DNA of 64,000 bases from Natranaerofaba carboxydovora (lineage in GTDB: Bacteria > Bacillota > Natranaerobiia > Natranaerobiales > Natranaerofabaceae): the NCBI RefSeq assembly GCF_022539405.1, contig NZ_CP054394.1, forward strand, positions 498,501 through 562,500, written 5' to 3'. Made by a program: the position numbers and the translations under genes. Below the pieces are notes generated by a model. It was not told the origin of the DNA. It was given only the letters and a program-made list of their open reading frames with translations, and searched no databases. Of the stretch, positions 53,252-62,865 are shown one piece after another (within the stretch, counting starts at the first letter, position 1; each line of letters starts with the position of its first letter).

Positions 53252-53332
53252 GGGCAAGGTGTTATTTCCTTTAGGTAAAGCCCTGAACGAAGATTGGGGT
53301 GATTTATTATTTTAGGCATTCTTGCATTTATT

Positions 53333-53773
53333 TTGGCATTATCAGCCATATTGATTATCCATTATAAATCAACTTTTGAAAGAAAATATAAAATATTATT
53401 GATTCTTATAATAATAGTTCTTCTTGGATTAAATAATTATAACGCTAGTGTCACTGAGTCAATGAGAGATCATAATAATGCAGTCGAAAAAGGTGCTATA
53501 AGAAAAATAAACATAACTTCTGGTGACATTGTGGGTCACCTTGAAGACTTCATGTCTGATGAAAAAGGTTTAGAAGAAAGGGTTAAGGCCTGGAATTATA
53601 GTCTGCATAATAACAGGAAAATGTTGGATGGTATTTTTTATTCTATGAGATATTTCTTCAACCTTTTCATTGGTGGTTTGTGGAAGGAGTACGGCGAATT
53701 CAAGCCATGCTTTATTTTATTGATTTTTACTATTATACCCGTTTTCGTCCACAATACAAACACTGCTGCTTAA
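53333..53773 (+). CDS. Membrane-anchored protein with an abnormal C-terminus
   Basis: The TTG at 53333 has no close ribosome site; an ATT at about 53311 after GGGGTG would give a better placed start. An N-terminal helix region, a second helix (ILLILIIIVLLGL), a polar middle (ESMRDHNNAVEKGAIRKINI) and a segment MRYFFNLFIGGLWKEYGEF follow. From about 53717 the frame runs antisense through a PAS-gene remnant, so the last ~19 residues are probably not native and the gene is likely truncated. Confidence 0.5.
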   Translation: MALSAILIIHYKSTFERKYKILLILIIIVLLGLNNYNASVTESMRDHNNAVEKGAIRKINITSGDIVGHLEDFMSDEKGLEERVKAWNYSLHNNRKMLDGIFYSMRYFFNLFIGGLWKEYGEFKPCFILLIFTIIPVFVHNTNTAA

Positions 53774-53800
53774 AGCATCAAAACCTAATTTATCCACCAT
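53717..53800 (-). pseudogene. N-terminal stub of a PAS-domain sensor gene
   Basis: ATG 53800 has a strong GGGAGGAAG site. It encodes MVDKLGFDALSSSVCIVDEN then stops. This matches the beginning of the PAS regulator at 40165 (ILNSLKSSICLLDEKGN). Only 27 residues remain, so a deletion joined this stub to the 3' end of the facing gene. Confidence 0.6.
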
Positions 53801-54095
53801 AATTCTTCCTCCCTAAGAGAAAAATGTCTGGGAAATAAATATTTATTTTCAAGGTAATAAAATTTCATTATTTATTCCTGGCTTCCTTGATACTTTAGTC
53901 CCAATTTATATAAAAAATATATAAAAAATTTATGATTATTATTGTTTGGGTGACAAGTCTTATATTTTATAAGAAAAATCAACTTTTTAAAGGAATATGT
54001 TAAAAAATATAGAATTTAATGTTATTGATAATGACAATAATACTTTATGCTAATAAGGGTTATTAAATTTTGTAAATGAAAGGTGTTTGGAGTTA

Positions 54096-56411
54096 ATGAA
54101 ACATGCTGCTGGGAATTTATTAAACGGTATCTTGGAAAGTTCAAAAGAAAGTGTTATTTTCGCGCTGGATGATAACTATTGTTATCTTACCTTCAATCAA
54201 AACCACAAAAAAACCATGAAAAATATCTGGGGAGTAGATATAAAAGTTGGCGATAATATGTTGGACTATATTAAATATAAAGAAGACATAGAAAAGGCAA
54301 AGGGAAATTTTGATAGAGCACTAAATGGTGAAAGTTTTATTGAAATTGAACAATATGAAGATGAATCTATAGACCGCAGGTGGTACCAAAATGAGTATAA
54401 TCCCCTTTATGATGAAAGTGGTAATATAATTGGGTTAACCGTATTTTTATCGGACATCACTGAACGCAAACAAACTGAAGAAAAGCTAAGAAAAAGTGAA
54501 GTAAAGTTTAGAACATATATAGAAAAAGCCCCCATCGGGATATTTGTCCTAGATAAAGAGGGTAATTATTTGGAAGTAAACGAAGAAGCCTGCAGGATGA
54601 CTGGATATACGAGAGAAGAGTTTTTTAAATTGAATATTAAAGATTTACTCCCTGCTGATAGCTATTTAGAAGGTTTGGCACCATTCAGTGAAGTTTTTGA
54701 AAAAGGTCATACAAAGAACACTATCTTTACAAAAAGAAAAGACGGCACAAAGTTCTGGAGATATATGGTTGCTGTCAAGTTAGACGATGATCATGTTATT
54801 GGATTTGCAAGCGATATTACTCAATTAAAAGAATTTGAAAAAGAACTAAGGCTAAAGGACAGGGCTCTGAAATCTTCCATAAATGCAGTTGCAATGGCTG
54901 ATCTGGAGGGTAAACTTATTTTTATCAACCAGTCTTTTCTTGACCTGTGGGGTTATAAAGATGAAGATGAAGTATTGGGAAAGAATGCTGTAGAATTCTG
55001 GGAAGATAGGAATAAGGCAAGAGAAGTGATAGATGCTTTATTTAACGAAGGGAACTGGACAGGTGAGATGAAAGCTAAAAAGAAAGATGGTGAATTGATA
55101 GACCTTCATCTGTCAGCAGCCATAGTGTATAACGAAGAAAGAAAAGTTGAAGCGCTGATGGCTTCTTTTGTTGATATTTCTGAACAGAAAAAAACGCAAA
55201 GGCAGTTAAAAAAATATAATAATGAACTAAAAACAAAAAAAGCCGAAGTAGAAAAACTTTATAAGCATTTAAACAATGAAATAGACATGGCAAAAGAAAT
55301 TCACGAAAGAGCTTTATTAAAAGATCCATATAAATTGACACTTCCAGAAGATATATCCATAGAAGCACATTACCGACCTTCAGAGCAGCTTGGAGGGGAT
55401 TTTTATAGTTTTATTGAAGCACAGAACAAATTAATTATATATCTTTCAGATGTGTCAGGGCATGGCCTTGATGGAACGATGCTGAGTGTATTTGTTAAAG
55501 AGACAATAGAGAGCTATCTAAGCCTTCGTCCCAATGATATATCTCCAGAAAATATAATAAAGCATGTGAATAATCAGTATTATGAGGATAACCCTGGAGA
55601 TTATTTTATCTGTATATTTTTAGGTATATTGGATTTGGAGACTTATAATCTTGATTATACGGGAGTTGGGATGCAGTTTTCACCAAAGGTGAAGCACGTT
55701 AATGGGGAGCTTACTGAGCTTTTTGTGGGAGGTCTACCAATATCATCTGCTATATCAGACCAACTTATGAATTTTGAATCGAACAGGATTCAACTTAATC
55801 CTGGTTCAACTGTTTTATTTTACACAGATGGCCTTGCCGAGCAGAAAAGCCAGGGAATAATGTACGAAAATAGGCTGAAAAAAATCTTTGATTATATGGG
55901 TCACTATCCTGTTGAATTTATAAAAAATGCTATGAACATGGACTTTAAAGAATTTAATGGCGGCAGCTTAATAGGTGATGATGATATTACCTACGTTCTG
56001 CTTCAAAGATACAAGGAAGATATAAAGCAGTTTAACTGGGCATTATACAGCAGCAGTAAAGAGCTGGATGTATTTTATACTAATATCAAACCCACTTTAG
56101 AAAAATATGTTGCAAATGATGTGTGCCTACAGTGTTTGCATGAACTAATGACAAATGCAATGGAACACGGCAATAAGTTTGACCCAGATAAAATGTTGTA
56201 TATAGAGGCAACAGTATGCGAAGAATTTGTAGTTGTATCACTTTCAGACGACGGGGAAGGTTTTAACTGGACCGAAAAGTTAAAGAAAACATGTGATATA
56301 GATTTTGAAGGCGAGAGGGGCAGGGGTATAATCATGGCCCAGTTGATTTGTGATAGGCTTTATTATAATGAAAAAGGCAACAAAGCCTTTGTAATTCTTG
56401 AAGGTATTTAA
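54096..56411 (+). CDS. PAS-PAS-PAS-SpoIIE/RsbU phosphatase with C-terminal anti-sigma-type kinase domain
   Basis: 771 residues from ATG 54096 (AAAGGTG 10 bases upstream). Three PAS domains (about 10-125, 130-250, 255-375) and a coiled coil (about 378-410) precede a PPM-type phosphatase. Its metal motifs are EQLGGDFYSF, SDVSGHGLDGT and GDDDITYV. A C-terminal HATPase_c domain shows HELMTNAMEHG (N box) and DDGEGF. Fusion of RsbU-like phosphatase and RsbW-like kinase suggests control of an anti-sigma-antagonist (STAS) protein, not encoded nearby. It is intact. Confidence 0.9.
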   Translation: MKHAAGNLLNGILESSKESVIFALDDNYCYLTFNQNHKKTMKNIWGVDIKVGDNMLDYIKYKEDIEKAKGNFDRALNGESFIEIEQYEDESIDRRWYQNEYNPLYDESGNIIGLTVFLSDITERKQTEEKLRKSEVKFRTYIEKAPIGIFVLDKEGNYLEVNEEACRMTGYTREEFFKLNIKDLLPADSYLEGLAPFSEVFEKGHTKNTIFTKRKDGTKFWRYMVAVKLDDDHVIGFASDITQLKEFEKELRLKDRALKSSINAVAMADLEGKLIFINQSFLDLWGYKDEDEVLGKNAVEFWEDRNKAREVIDALFNEGNWTGEMKAKKKDGELIDLHLSAAIVYNEERKVEALMASFVDISEQKKTQRQLKKYNNELKTKKAEVEKLYKHLNNEIDMAKEIHERALLKDPYKLTLPEDISIEAHYRPSEQLGGDFYSFIEAQNKLIIYLSDVSGHGLDGTMLSVFVKETIESYLSLRPNDISPENIIKHVNNQYYEDNPGDYFICIFLGILDLETYNLDYTGVGMQFSPKVKHVNGELTELFVGGLPISSAISDQLMNFESNRIQLNPGSTVLFYTDGLAEQKSQGIMYENRLKKIFDYMGHYPVEFIKNAMNMDFKEFNGGSLIGDDDITYVLLQRYKEDIKQFNWALYSSSKELDVFYTNIKPTLEKYVANDVCLQCLHELMTNAMEHGNKFDPDKMLYIEATVCEEFVVVSLSDDGEGFNWTEKLKKTCDIDFEGERGRGIIMAQLICDRLYYNEKGNKAFVILEGI

Positions 56412-56640
56412 TAGCTTAGTTTGCCTTTTAATACAATCAAAAGTATCACAAAAATTAAGGCCTGCCGCAAAAAGCAGGTCTGAAATATGTGGCACTTTTT
56501 TCAATGCAGACTCTATTATTAAATTTTATATTATTTATGATTCAAGAAGGAGATTCAAATTTAATATAGTATATACAGATATTGATATAATTTGAAATAA
56601 TTATTAATGATGTTATTATTTGTGATAGGAGTGGATTTCA

Positions 56641-58424
56641 TTGTCAACCACTGACCTTGAAATATTACTAAACAATACATATGATGCTATGTTTTTAATA
56701 GATGTAGAAAATGAAAACACTTTTCAATTTAAAACAGTTAATGAACAATTTAAATATTTAACAGGTTTAACTACAGCGGGATTACAGGGGGGAACTCCAC
56801 ACGACTTCTTAGACAAGGATACAGCTGACTTTATAACTTCTAAACTATATTAAATGCTGTAAATTGAAAGAGAGAGTTGAATATGAAGAAACCCTTGACT
56901 TGCCTGTGGGAAGACTTACTTTTCATACAGTGCTTTCTCCTGTTATTGAAAATAACAAGGTGGTTAAAATAGTGGGTTCTGCTCGTGATATTACCGAGCA
57001 GAAACAGCTGGAGATAAAGCTTAGAAAAAGTGAACAAAAATTTAGAAGTTTTGTGGAAAATGCAAATGACATTATATTTACTGTAGACGAAATATGGAAT
57101 ATTTGAATATGTTTCGCCCAACTGGGAAAAGGTGCTTGGTCACAATGTAAATGAAATTATAGGGAAAAGTTTTGATGAATTTTTACATCCAGAAGACTAT
57201 GAAAAAATGAGATGCTTCCAAAGTAAAATATTGGAACAAGGTTTGTTAGAAGAAAGCGTTGAGCACAGGATAAAGCATAAAAACGGTACTTGGAGATGGC
57301 ATAACTCAAGATTTAATCTGCTAGAGGAAGCAAAAGATGACATATGCATACTGGGGATAGCTAGAGATGTAACAGAACAAAAGGAAGTCGATGAGAGGAT
57401 TCGACATATTAGCTTTCACGACAGCTTAACAGGATTGTACAATCGCTACTATATTGAAGAGGAAATTAAAAGGTTGGATACAAATGAACAGCTGCCTATA
57501 AGCTTAATTATGGCTGATGTAAATGGTTTGAAGCTTCTTAATGACACTTATGGGCACAAAGCTGGTGATGAACTGATAAAAAAGGTAGGGAATCTTTTAA
57601 AGGAGTTTACTAGAGACAAAGATATAGTAGCCAGGTGGGGCGGGGATGAATTTGTTGTATTACTCCCTCAAACAAGTAAAGAAAAAGCAGAGAAAATAGC
57701 CCAAAGATTAGTACAAGAATGCAGAAAAAAATATGTTGAAGCTGTACCAGTTAGGTTTGCTGTTGGTACTTATACAAAGGATTCTAAACATATATCTATA
57801 GAAAAAGCTTTCAATGAAGCTGAAAATAGAATGTATAAAAATAAGCTAGATGAAAGAAATGCCACAAGAAATGAGATGGTTTCAGCAATGCTTAACACAT
57901 TAAAAAACAAAAGCAGTGAAACAGAAGCTCACCTATCGAGGATGGTGTTTCTAAGCTACAGGTTTGGTAATGCTCTTAATCTTTCTGAAGAAGATATGGA
58001 AAAACTTTTTTTAATAGCTACCCTACACGATATAGGTAAAATTATTTTGCCTGAAAAAGTACTAAAAAATGAAGGGCGATTAACCAGCGAAGAACATGAG
58101 TTATATAAAGAACATCCAAAAAAAGGAGAATACATAGCCAGAGCTTCAGAAAATTTTGTCCACTTAGCCGAAGATATTGGCTCACATCACGAACGTTGGG
58201 ATGGCAAAGGATATCCAAATGGATTAGTAGGAGAAAACATACCTTTTTTTGCAAGGGTAATAGCTATAGTAGATTATTACGAAAATAAAACAAATGATTT
58301 TTTAGGAGAAAAAGCTATGTCGAAAGAAGAGGCCCTTAAAGAAATAAAAGAAAATGCAGGTATTTTTTTTGACCCTGAATTAGCTAAAGTATTTGTTTCA
58401 TTTATAAAGAAGGGAAATATATAA
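56641..58424 (+). pseudogene. PAS-PAS-GGDEF-HD-GYP regulator with two frameshifts
   Basis: TTG 56641 (AGGAGTG upstream) begins a PAS domain stopping at 56853. The frame resumes as KERVEYEETLDLPVGRL in another frame, stopping at 57106. One base later VSPNWEKVLGHN continues to 58424. An extra A near 57092 (gaaatatgg for gaatatgg) explains the second break. The GGDEF core (WGGDEF) and HD-GYP motifs (HDIGK, HHERWDGKGYP) look intact, so a 430-residue product from GTG 57132 is possible. Paralogue of the 40165 gene. Confidence 0.8.
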
Positions 58425-58591
58425 ATTAAGACTGTATAGTGAAAGTGACAGAGTTTTTACAAATAGCAGATATACACACACAAACCAAGAACTAGTAAAC
58501 AAGCCTCTGAAATTTTTAAAGATATAAAAAACATTAAAAACACCTAAAATAACACCACAAATAATAAAACTTAGCAAAAATATAATCCATT

Positions 58592-58852
58592 AGTGGGGGT
58601 TGCAAAACCTGATAAATACTGTTATGATGGGAAAGGCTAGAGTTCAAGGGAGTAGTTGGCGAGCTGGTGCTCCCCGCGGACTTCAAATCCACGAGAGCCT
58701 AGTGGAAAAAATAAACAACCCTTTTATACCAGGGGTTTTGCGATAACAAAAAATGGGAACGAGGAGAAAAGTACATAACTTGTCACACGAAAGTGACACG
58801 AGAATATATTATGATGACTGCTACACCTTTCTGATTTTCAGGAAGGTTTTTT
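58592..58852 (+). ncRNA. Candidate structured RNA with a tRNA-Sec-like arm
   Basis: A TATAAT at 58581-58586 and an intrinsic terminator at 58825-58852 bracket a ~260-nt unit. GCAAAACC (58602) pairs with GGTTTTGC (58734), enclosing a GC-rich core unlike the AT-rich surroundings. The core contains GAGC-TGGT-GCTC (58661-58672), like a D arm, and GCGGA-CTTCAAA-TCCAC (58676-58692). The loop CTTCAAA with UCA anticodon is the selenocysteine tRNA loop, although one stem pair is C-A. No T-arm or matching 3' acceptor strand is visible, so it is a degenerate selC or another RNA. The preceding 58425-58591 holds nothing evident. Confidence 0.45.
58825..58852 (+). terminator. Intrinsic terminator
   Basis: The stem acctttctg / caggaaggt with a 5-base loop runs into TTTTTTG then TTTTTG. 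It ends the candidate RNA unit, 170 bases before the next gene. Confidence 0.8.
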
Positions 58853-59023
58853 GTTTTTGTAGAGTGTGTTTTGTTATGTTTAATCGTTTATGCTGTTGCA
58901 GGGAAATTATTTCCTATGAAGAATTGAAATAAAGTAGAATAGACGCTTAAGAAGAATTTAAAGTACAAGCAAGCAGATTAAATAATAATTAATTAGTAAG
59001 AACAAGATAGGAGTGAGTTTCAG

Positions 59024-59935
59024 TTGAAGAAAATTATAATAGTATCATTATTTTTGTTATTAATGCCTACGGTTGTACTTGCAGAAGATGTACAAATTGC
59101 TGCAAGTATTGAAGGAGAGGAACTATTAGTATTTGTAGATGACAAACAAGTTAATTTTCCCGATCAAGAGCCATTCATAGATGAAAATAATAGAACTATG
59201 ATACCTGTAAGGTTTCCCACTGAAGCTTTTGGAGCCGAAGTGGATTGGGTACAGGAAGAACAAAAGGTAGTAACAAAAAACCAAGACAGGGAAGTAAAGA
59301 TGTGGATAGATAACAATATCATGGAAGTTAATGGGGAAGAACAGGAGATGGACACTACTCCTATAATAAAGAATGATAGAACGGTAGTACCAACACGCTT
59401 CATAGCTGAAGCTCTTGGGGTAGATGTGGATTACGAAAGGGTAAGTTACATAGCTGAAGATGATTCGGAAATTGTATCTGATAATATAGGGATAGTGTTT
59501 AATTTTACAGAAGATCAACTAGAGTCAGAGATAGAACAGTTAAAAGAAGATATAATGACTAAAGTAAAAGATAACTTACCAGAGATAGAAGTGCCTGAAG
59601 ATCCTGCGGATGCACATCCTGCGTTAGATGATTATAATTTAGATTATGAAGTAGACAAGAAGTATATAGATGAGTTGGGTCATGAGGATACAACGTTACA
59701 TGAACCTAATGAGTTGCAAGGTTTATCAGCGTATATGTTTTATGATGGTTGGACAGAAGAGGGTAGACAAGATGCAGCGAGGATATTAAACAGAAGGTTG
59801 CAAGATATGGATAAGGTGAATGAAATAATGGATTATGTTGAGAATGAGGGGATGCCACAAACATTTGAGCGGTTTGAAACGGATAGTTATACTATTAGAA
59901 TAGCTTCAGATTTATTATATATATATGAAAAATAA
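59024..59935 (+). CDS. Secreted copper-amine-oxidase-N-like (stalk) domain protein 1
   Basis: 303 residues from TTG behind ATAGGAG. Signal peptide KIIIVSLFLLLMPTVVLA. Residues ~35-150 hold two stalk-type beta units: FIDENNRTMIPVRFPTEAFG and IIKNDRTVVPTRFIAEALGV, as in Cu_amine_oxidN1 domains. A C-terminal region (about 185-303) reads DPADAHPALDDYNLDYEVDK and EGRQDAARILNRRLQDMDKV; it is shared with the next gene and unrecognised. Exported, probably cell-wall associated. Confidence 0.82.
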   Translation: MKKIIIVSLFLLLMPTVVLAEDVQIAASIEGEELLVFVDDKQVNFPDQEPFIDENNRTMIPVRFPTEAFGAEVDWVQEEQKVVTKNQDREVKMWIDNNIMEVNGEEQEMDTTPIIKNDRTVVPTRFIAEALGVDVDYERVSYIAEDDSEIVSDNIGIVFNFTEDQLESEIEQLKEDIMTKVKDNLPEIEVPEDPADAHPALDDYNLDYEVDKKYIDELGHEDTTLHEPNELQGLSAYMFYDGWTEEGRQDAARILNRRLQDMDKVNEIMDYVENEGMPQTFERFETDSYTIRIASDLLYIYEK

Positions 59936-59953
59936 TAAGGTGGTGATATACTT

Positions 59954-60736
59954 ATGGGTAAAAAAATTGTTTTAATTTTAGCCTGTTTATCAGTATTGAT
60001 TTCTAGCTCTACAGCATTTGCATCAGATATTGACATTTACATATACGGTGAGAGGGTAAATTTTGAAGATCAAGAAACTTTTATAGATGAAGAAAACAGA
60101 ACACAAGTACCAGTGAGATTTGTCAGTGAGTCTTTAGGTGCTGATGTAGACTGGTTAGAAGAAGAACAATTAGTAAAAATAGAAAAAGAAGATACATTCT
60201 TAGAATTAACAGTTGGGGAAGCTGAATATAAAAAGGATGGTCAATCAAAAGAGATGGATACTTCCCCTGTAATCACTGACAAAGGCAGAACAGTAGTACC
60301 ACTAAGGTTTGTAAGTGAAGGTTTGGGTAGTAAAGTAGAATGGGCGGGTAACATCAACACAGTGTTTATAGGTAATATTGAAGATTGGGAAGTTCCAGAA
60401 TATCCTGCTAATGTTCATCCAGTTATGGGTAATTACTGGGAAGATTATGAAATAGACAAGAAGTATATTGAAGAGTTAGGTCATAAAGATACAACTTTAA
60501 GAGAGCCTAATGAAGGTGCTGATTTAGTAGCAAGTATGTTTTTTGATAGTAGGACAGAGGGAGGTAGGCAGGATGCAGCAAGAATAATTAACAGAAGAGT
60601 TCAAGATATGGATAAGGTGAATGAAATGATAGATTTTGTAAAATATACAGAAGATCCATCAATAGAAAAAGAGTTTGAGTGTGATAATTATTTAATTACT
60701 ATTTCATCAGGACTATTTTATATTTGGGAAAAGTAG
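59954..60736 (+). CDS. Secreted copper-amine-oxidase-N-like (stalk) domain protein 2
   Basis: 260 residues from ATG behind AAGGTGGTG, 18 bases after protein 1, so the same operon. Signal peptide IVLILACLSVLISSSTAFAS. Stalk units FIDEENRTQVPVRFVSESLG and VITDKGRTVVPLRFVSEGLG. The C-terminal ~110 residues (YPANVHPVMGNYWEDYEIDK, GGRQDAARIINRRVQDMDKV) are a clear paralogue of the unknown domain in protein 1. Confidence 0.82.
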   Translation: MGKKIVLILACLSVLISSSTAFASDIDIYIYGERVNFEDQETFIDEENRTQVPVRFVSESLGADVDWLEEEQLVKIEKEDTFLELTVGEAEYKKDGQSKEMDTSPVITDKGRTVVPLRFVSEGLGSKVEWAGNINTVFIGNIEDWEVPEYPANVHPVMGNYWEDYEIDKKYIEELGHKDTTLREPNEGADLVASMFFDSRTEGGRQDAARIINRRVQDMDKVNEMIDFVKYTEDPSIEKEFECDNYLITISSGLFYIWEK

Positions 60737-60753
60737 AAAAAGAGGAAATTGTT

Positions 60754-61007
60754 TTGTATAAAAGATTACTTTTGTTAGTAATATTATTAATGTTTATTCT
60801 GTCATCAAGTGTATCAGCAATATTAACTAGACATGATGATATTAGTGATGATTGACAAGATCATATATTTGATATGACAGAGATGGTAAATCATCCAGAG
60901 TTTGTTATTCTACCTGATTATGTGAATGAAGAAATGACGGAGAAACTTATGGTATAGTGGGCGGAATACCAGATGATATGAATCTGGTTAAGAAAAAAGA
61001 TATTTAA
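60754..61007 (+). pseudogene. Decayed secreted protein gene
   Basis: TTG 60754 with GAGGAAA upstream encodes a good signal peptide (LLLLVILLMFILSSSVSAIL), then HDDISDD and an in-frame TGA at 60853-60855. The frame continues DMTEMVNHPEFVILPDYVNE to a stop near 60958, then in a shifted frame GIVGGIPDDMNLVKKKDI to 61007. At least two lesions. Confidence 0.55.
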
Positions 61008-61056
61008 AGTAAAACTTAGAATTAAATTACAAGAGTCTAAGGAGAGGGGTTCTAAC

Positions 61057-62742
61057 ATGAAAAAATTTAGTTGTTTATTAGTATTTTTATTGATAATTGG
61101 TTTATCAGGGGTAGTAAGTGCGGAGAGTTCTGATATTGAAGTATTGATAGATGGTGAGGGGGTAAGATTTGAAGATCAAGAACCATATATTGATGAAAAT
61201 AACAGAACGCTTGTACCATTAAGATTTATTAGTGAAGCATTAGGGGCAGAAGTAGAATGGGATGGAGATAATAACAAAGTATTAATTAGTGATACGGTAA
61301 TAGTAGAAGAAGAGAGTAATATATCTGATGATGTAATTAATAGTGGGTTAGAAGAAATTACAGATAATTTAGCAATGTTAGCCGGTAGTGTAGTAACAGA
61401 AGATAATAAAATAATGACAAGAACAGGGTTAGATTTAGAATTAGAGATTGAAAGCAGTCAAATAAATACCAAATATAATATAATACCTGTTTTTGAAGAG
61501 TTTGAAGAAGAATTTAAGGATATTTTAAATTTAACTAATGAAGATATTTATGATATGAGAGAAGAAAAAATACAGGAGTATGGGATGGACGATGATGAAA
61601 GCTTTCAAGATGAGATTGAAGATTTAATTAATATGGATACTGAGCCTATTTTAACTGATAAAGGAAGGACAATGGTGCCATTAAGATTTGTTAGTGATGC
61701 GTTAATAGCAAATATAGAATGGGATGATGGAGTAATATTAATAGAGACAGAAGAAGTGAGAGTATCAGAAGAAGATTATCGAAGTGAGGTTAGTAATTTT
61801 ATAGAGATATTTTCAAATAATTTATATGATGATAGTGATTATTTAGAAGGAGTATTCCCGGTAGAAGGAGTAGATGGTTATTCTGAATTAAATGATATAG
61901 AATATGAGTATTATGATAATAATGTAAAGTTAGATTGGGGTGAAAAGCCTACAGGTGGTTATTATATAAGTGTGGAAGATATATATAAACAAGGTGATGA
62001 TTTAATAGTAGAATTTTATGTGACTGTGCCTGGGGATAGTGCTGTGACACAAGCAATAACAAATCCCAGGCATCAAGAAGAAGTAGATAAGGAGTACAGA
62101 GATTTTGACAATATTGAGTTAGATTTGACAGAAGTTATTGTTTTAGGAGAAGAAGAGGAAGATGATAGTGAGGTAGTTGAAAAACCAGATAAGGATGAAG
62201 AAGATGAAGTAATTGAAGAGGAAGATATTGATGATAAAGATATAGTTGATATAAATAATATAGATTATGATAGATTAGATAGAAAAGTATTTGAATATAC
62301 TAATGATATAAGGGAAGAGTATGGTTTAAACAGGCTTGGTAGTCATGATTTATTAGATGAAGCTGCAAAAATGCATTCAGAGGATATGATAAATGATGAA
62401 TTTTATTCCCATGAGAATCCTTATGATGGTGATAAAACAAGACCAGGGGACAGAGCAGAGTATGTTGGTATAGATAATCCTTATATAGCGGAAAATGTAT
62501 TAGATTATCCAATTGCAATTCATCAAGAATTTACTTATGATGAATTAGCATATAATTTTGTTGATGGCTGGTATAATTCAGATGGACACAGAAGAAATAT
62601 GTTAAATGATGAAGCTAAAATATTGGGAGTAGGTTCATATGGAGGTAATGTAGGGGCGGCAGCTAATAATTTTGAGGGTGATACCTTTGTAATAAGGTCA
62701 ACTCAGAAGTTTCAGGTTTATGAAGAAGTGGAAGAAAAATAG
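61057..62742 (+). CDS. Secreted protein with stalk domains and a C-terminal CAP/SCP (PR-1-like) domain
   Basis: 561 residues behind AAGGAGAGG. Signal peptide CLLVFLLIIGLSGVVSAESS. Stalk unit 1 (about 25-85: YIDENNRTLVPLRFISEALG) and unit 2 (about 190-235: ILTDKGRTMVPLRFVSDALI) are separated by an acidic insertion. A Glu/Asp-rich linker (about 365-405) leads to the CAP domain (about 410-555), with EAAKMHSEDMINDEFYSHEN, then IAENVL and FVDGWYNSDGHRRNML, the His/Glu cleft residues of bacterial YkwD-like proteins. Surface-exposed; CAP function in bacteria is uncertain. Confidence 0.88.
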   Translation: MKKFSCLLVFLLIIGLSGVVSAESSDIEVLIDGEGVRFEDQEPYIDENNRTLVPLRFISEALGAEVEWDGDNNKVLISDTVIVEEESNISDDVINSGLEEITDNLAMLAGSVVTEDNKIMTRTGLDLELEIESSQINTKYNIIPVFEEFEEEFKDILNLTNEDIYDMREEKIQEYGMDDDESFQDEIEDLINMDTEPILTDKGRTMVPLRFVSDALIANIEWDDGVILIETEEVRVSEEDYRSEVSNFIEIFSNNLYDDSDYLEGVFPVEGVDGYSELNDIEYEYYDNNVKLDWGEKPTGGYYISVEDIYKQGDDLIVEFYVTVPGDSAVTQAITNPRHQEEVDKEYRDFDNIELDLTEVIVLGEEEEDDSEVVEKPDKDEEDEVIEEEDIDDKDIVDINNIDYDRLDRKVFEYTNDIREEYGLNRLGSHDLLDEAAKMHSEDMINDEFYSHENPYDGDKTRPGDRAEYVGIDNPYIAENVLDYPIAIHQEFTYDELAYNFVDGWYNSDGHRRNMLNDEAKILGVGSYGGNVGAAANNFEGDTFVIRSTQKFQVYEEVEEK

Positions 62743-62865
62743 TTAATAAAAATTAAATTAATGTTTTAAAATAGGTAGTAAAAATAAGCTAAAAAGATAC
62801 TAAGTTAAAGTGTAGCAAAGTTAAAACAGTTAAAAAGTCCTTATGAGGGCATAATCTCCCTGGAG

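Noticed and set aside
53990-54040. Fur/PerR-like sequence (tgataatgacaataa) before the PAS-phosphatase gene
   Set aside because: Only the left half-site matches; the right half has several mismatches, as expected by chance in AT-rich DNA.
60853-60855. In-frame TGA as a possible selenocysteine codon, given the tRNA-Sec-like sequence nearby
   Set aside because: The same gene has a second stop and a frameshift, and no SECIS-like hairpin is evident after the TGA; ordinary decay is simpler.
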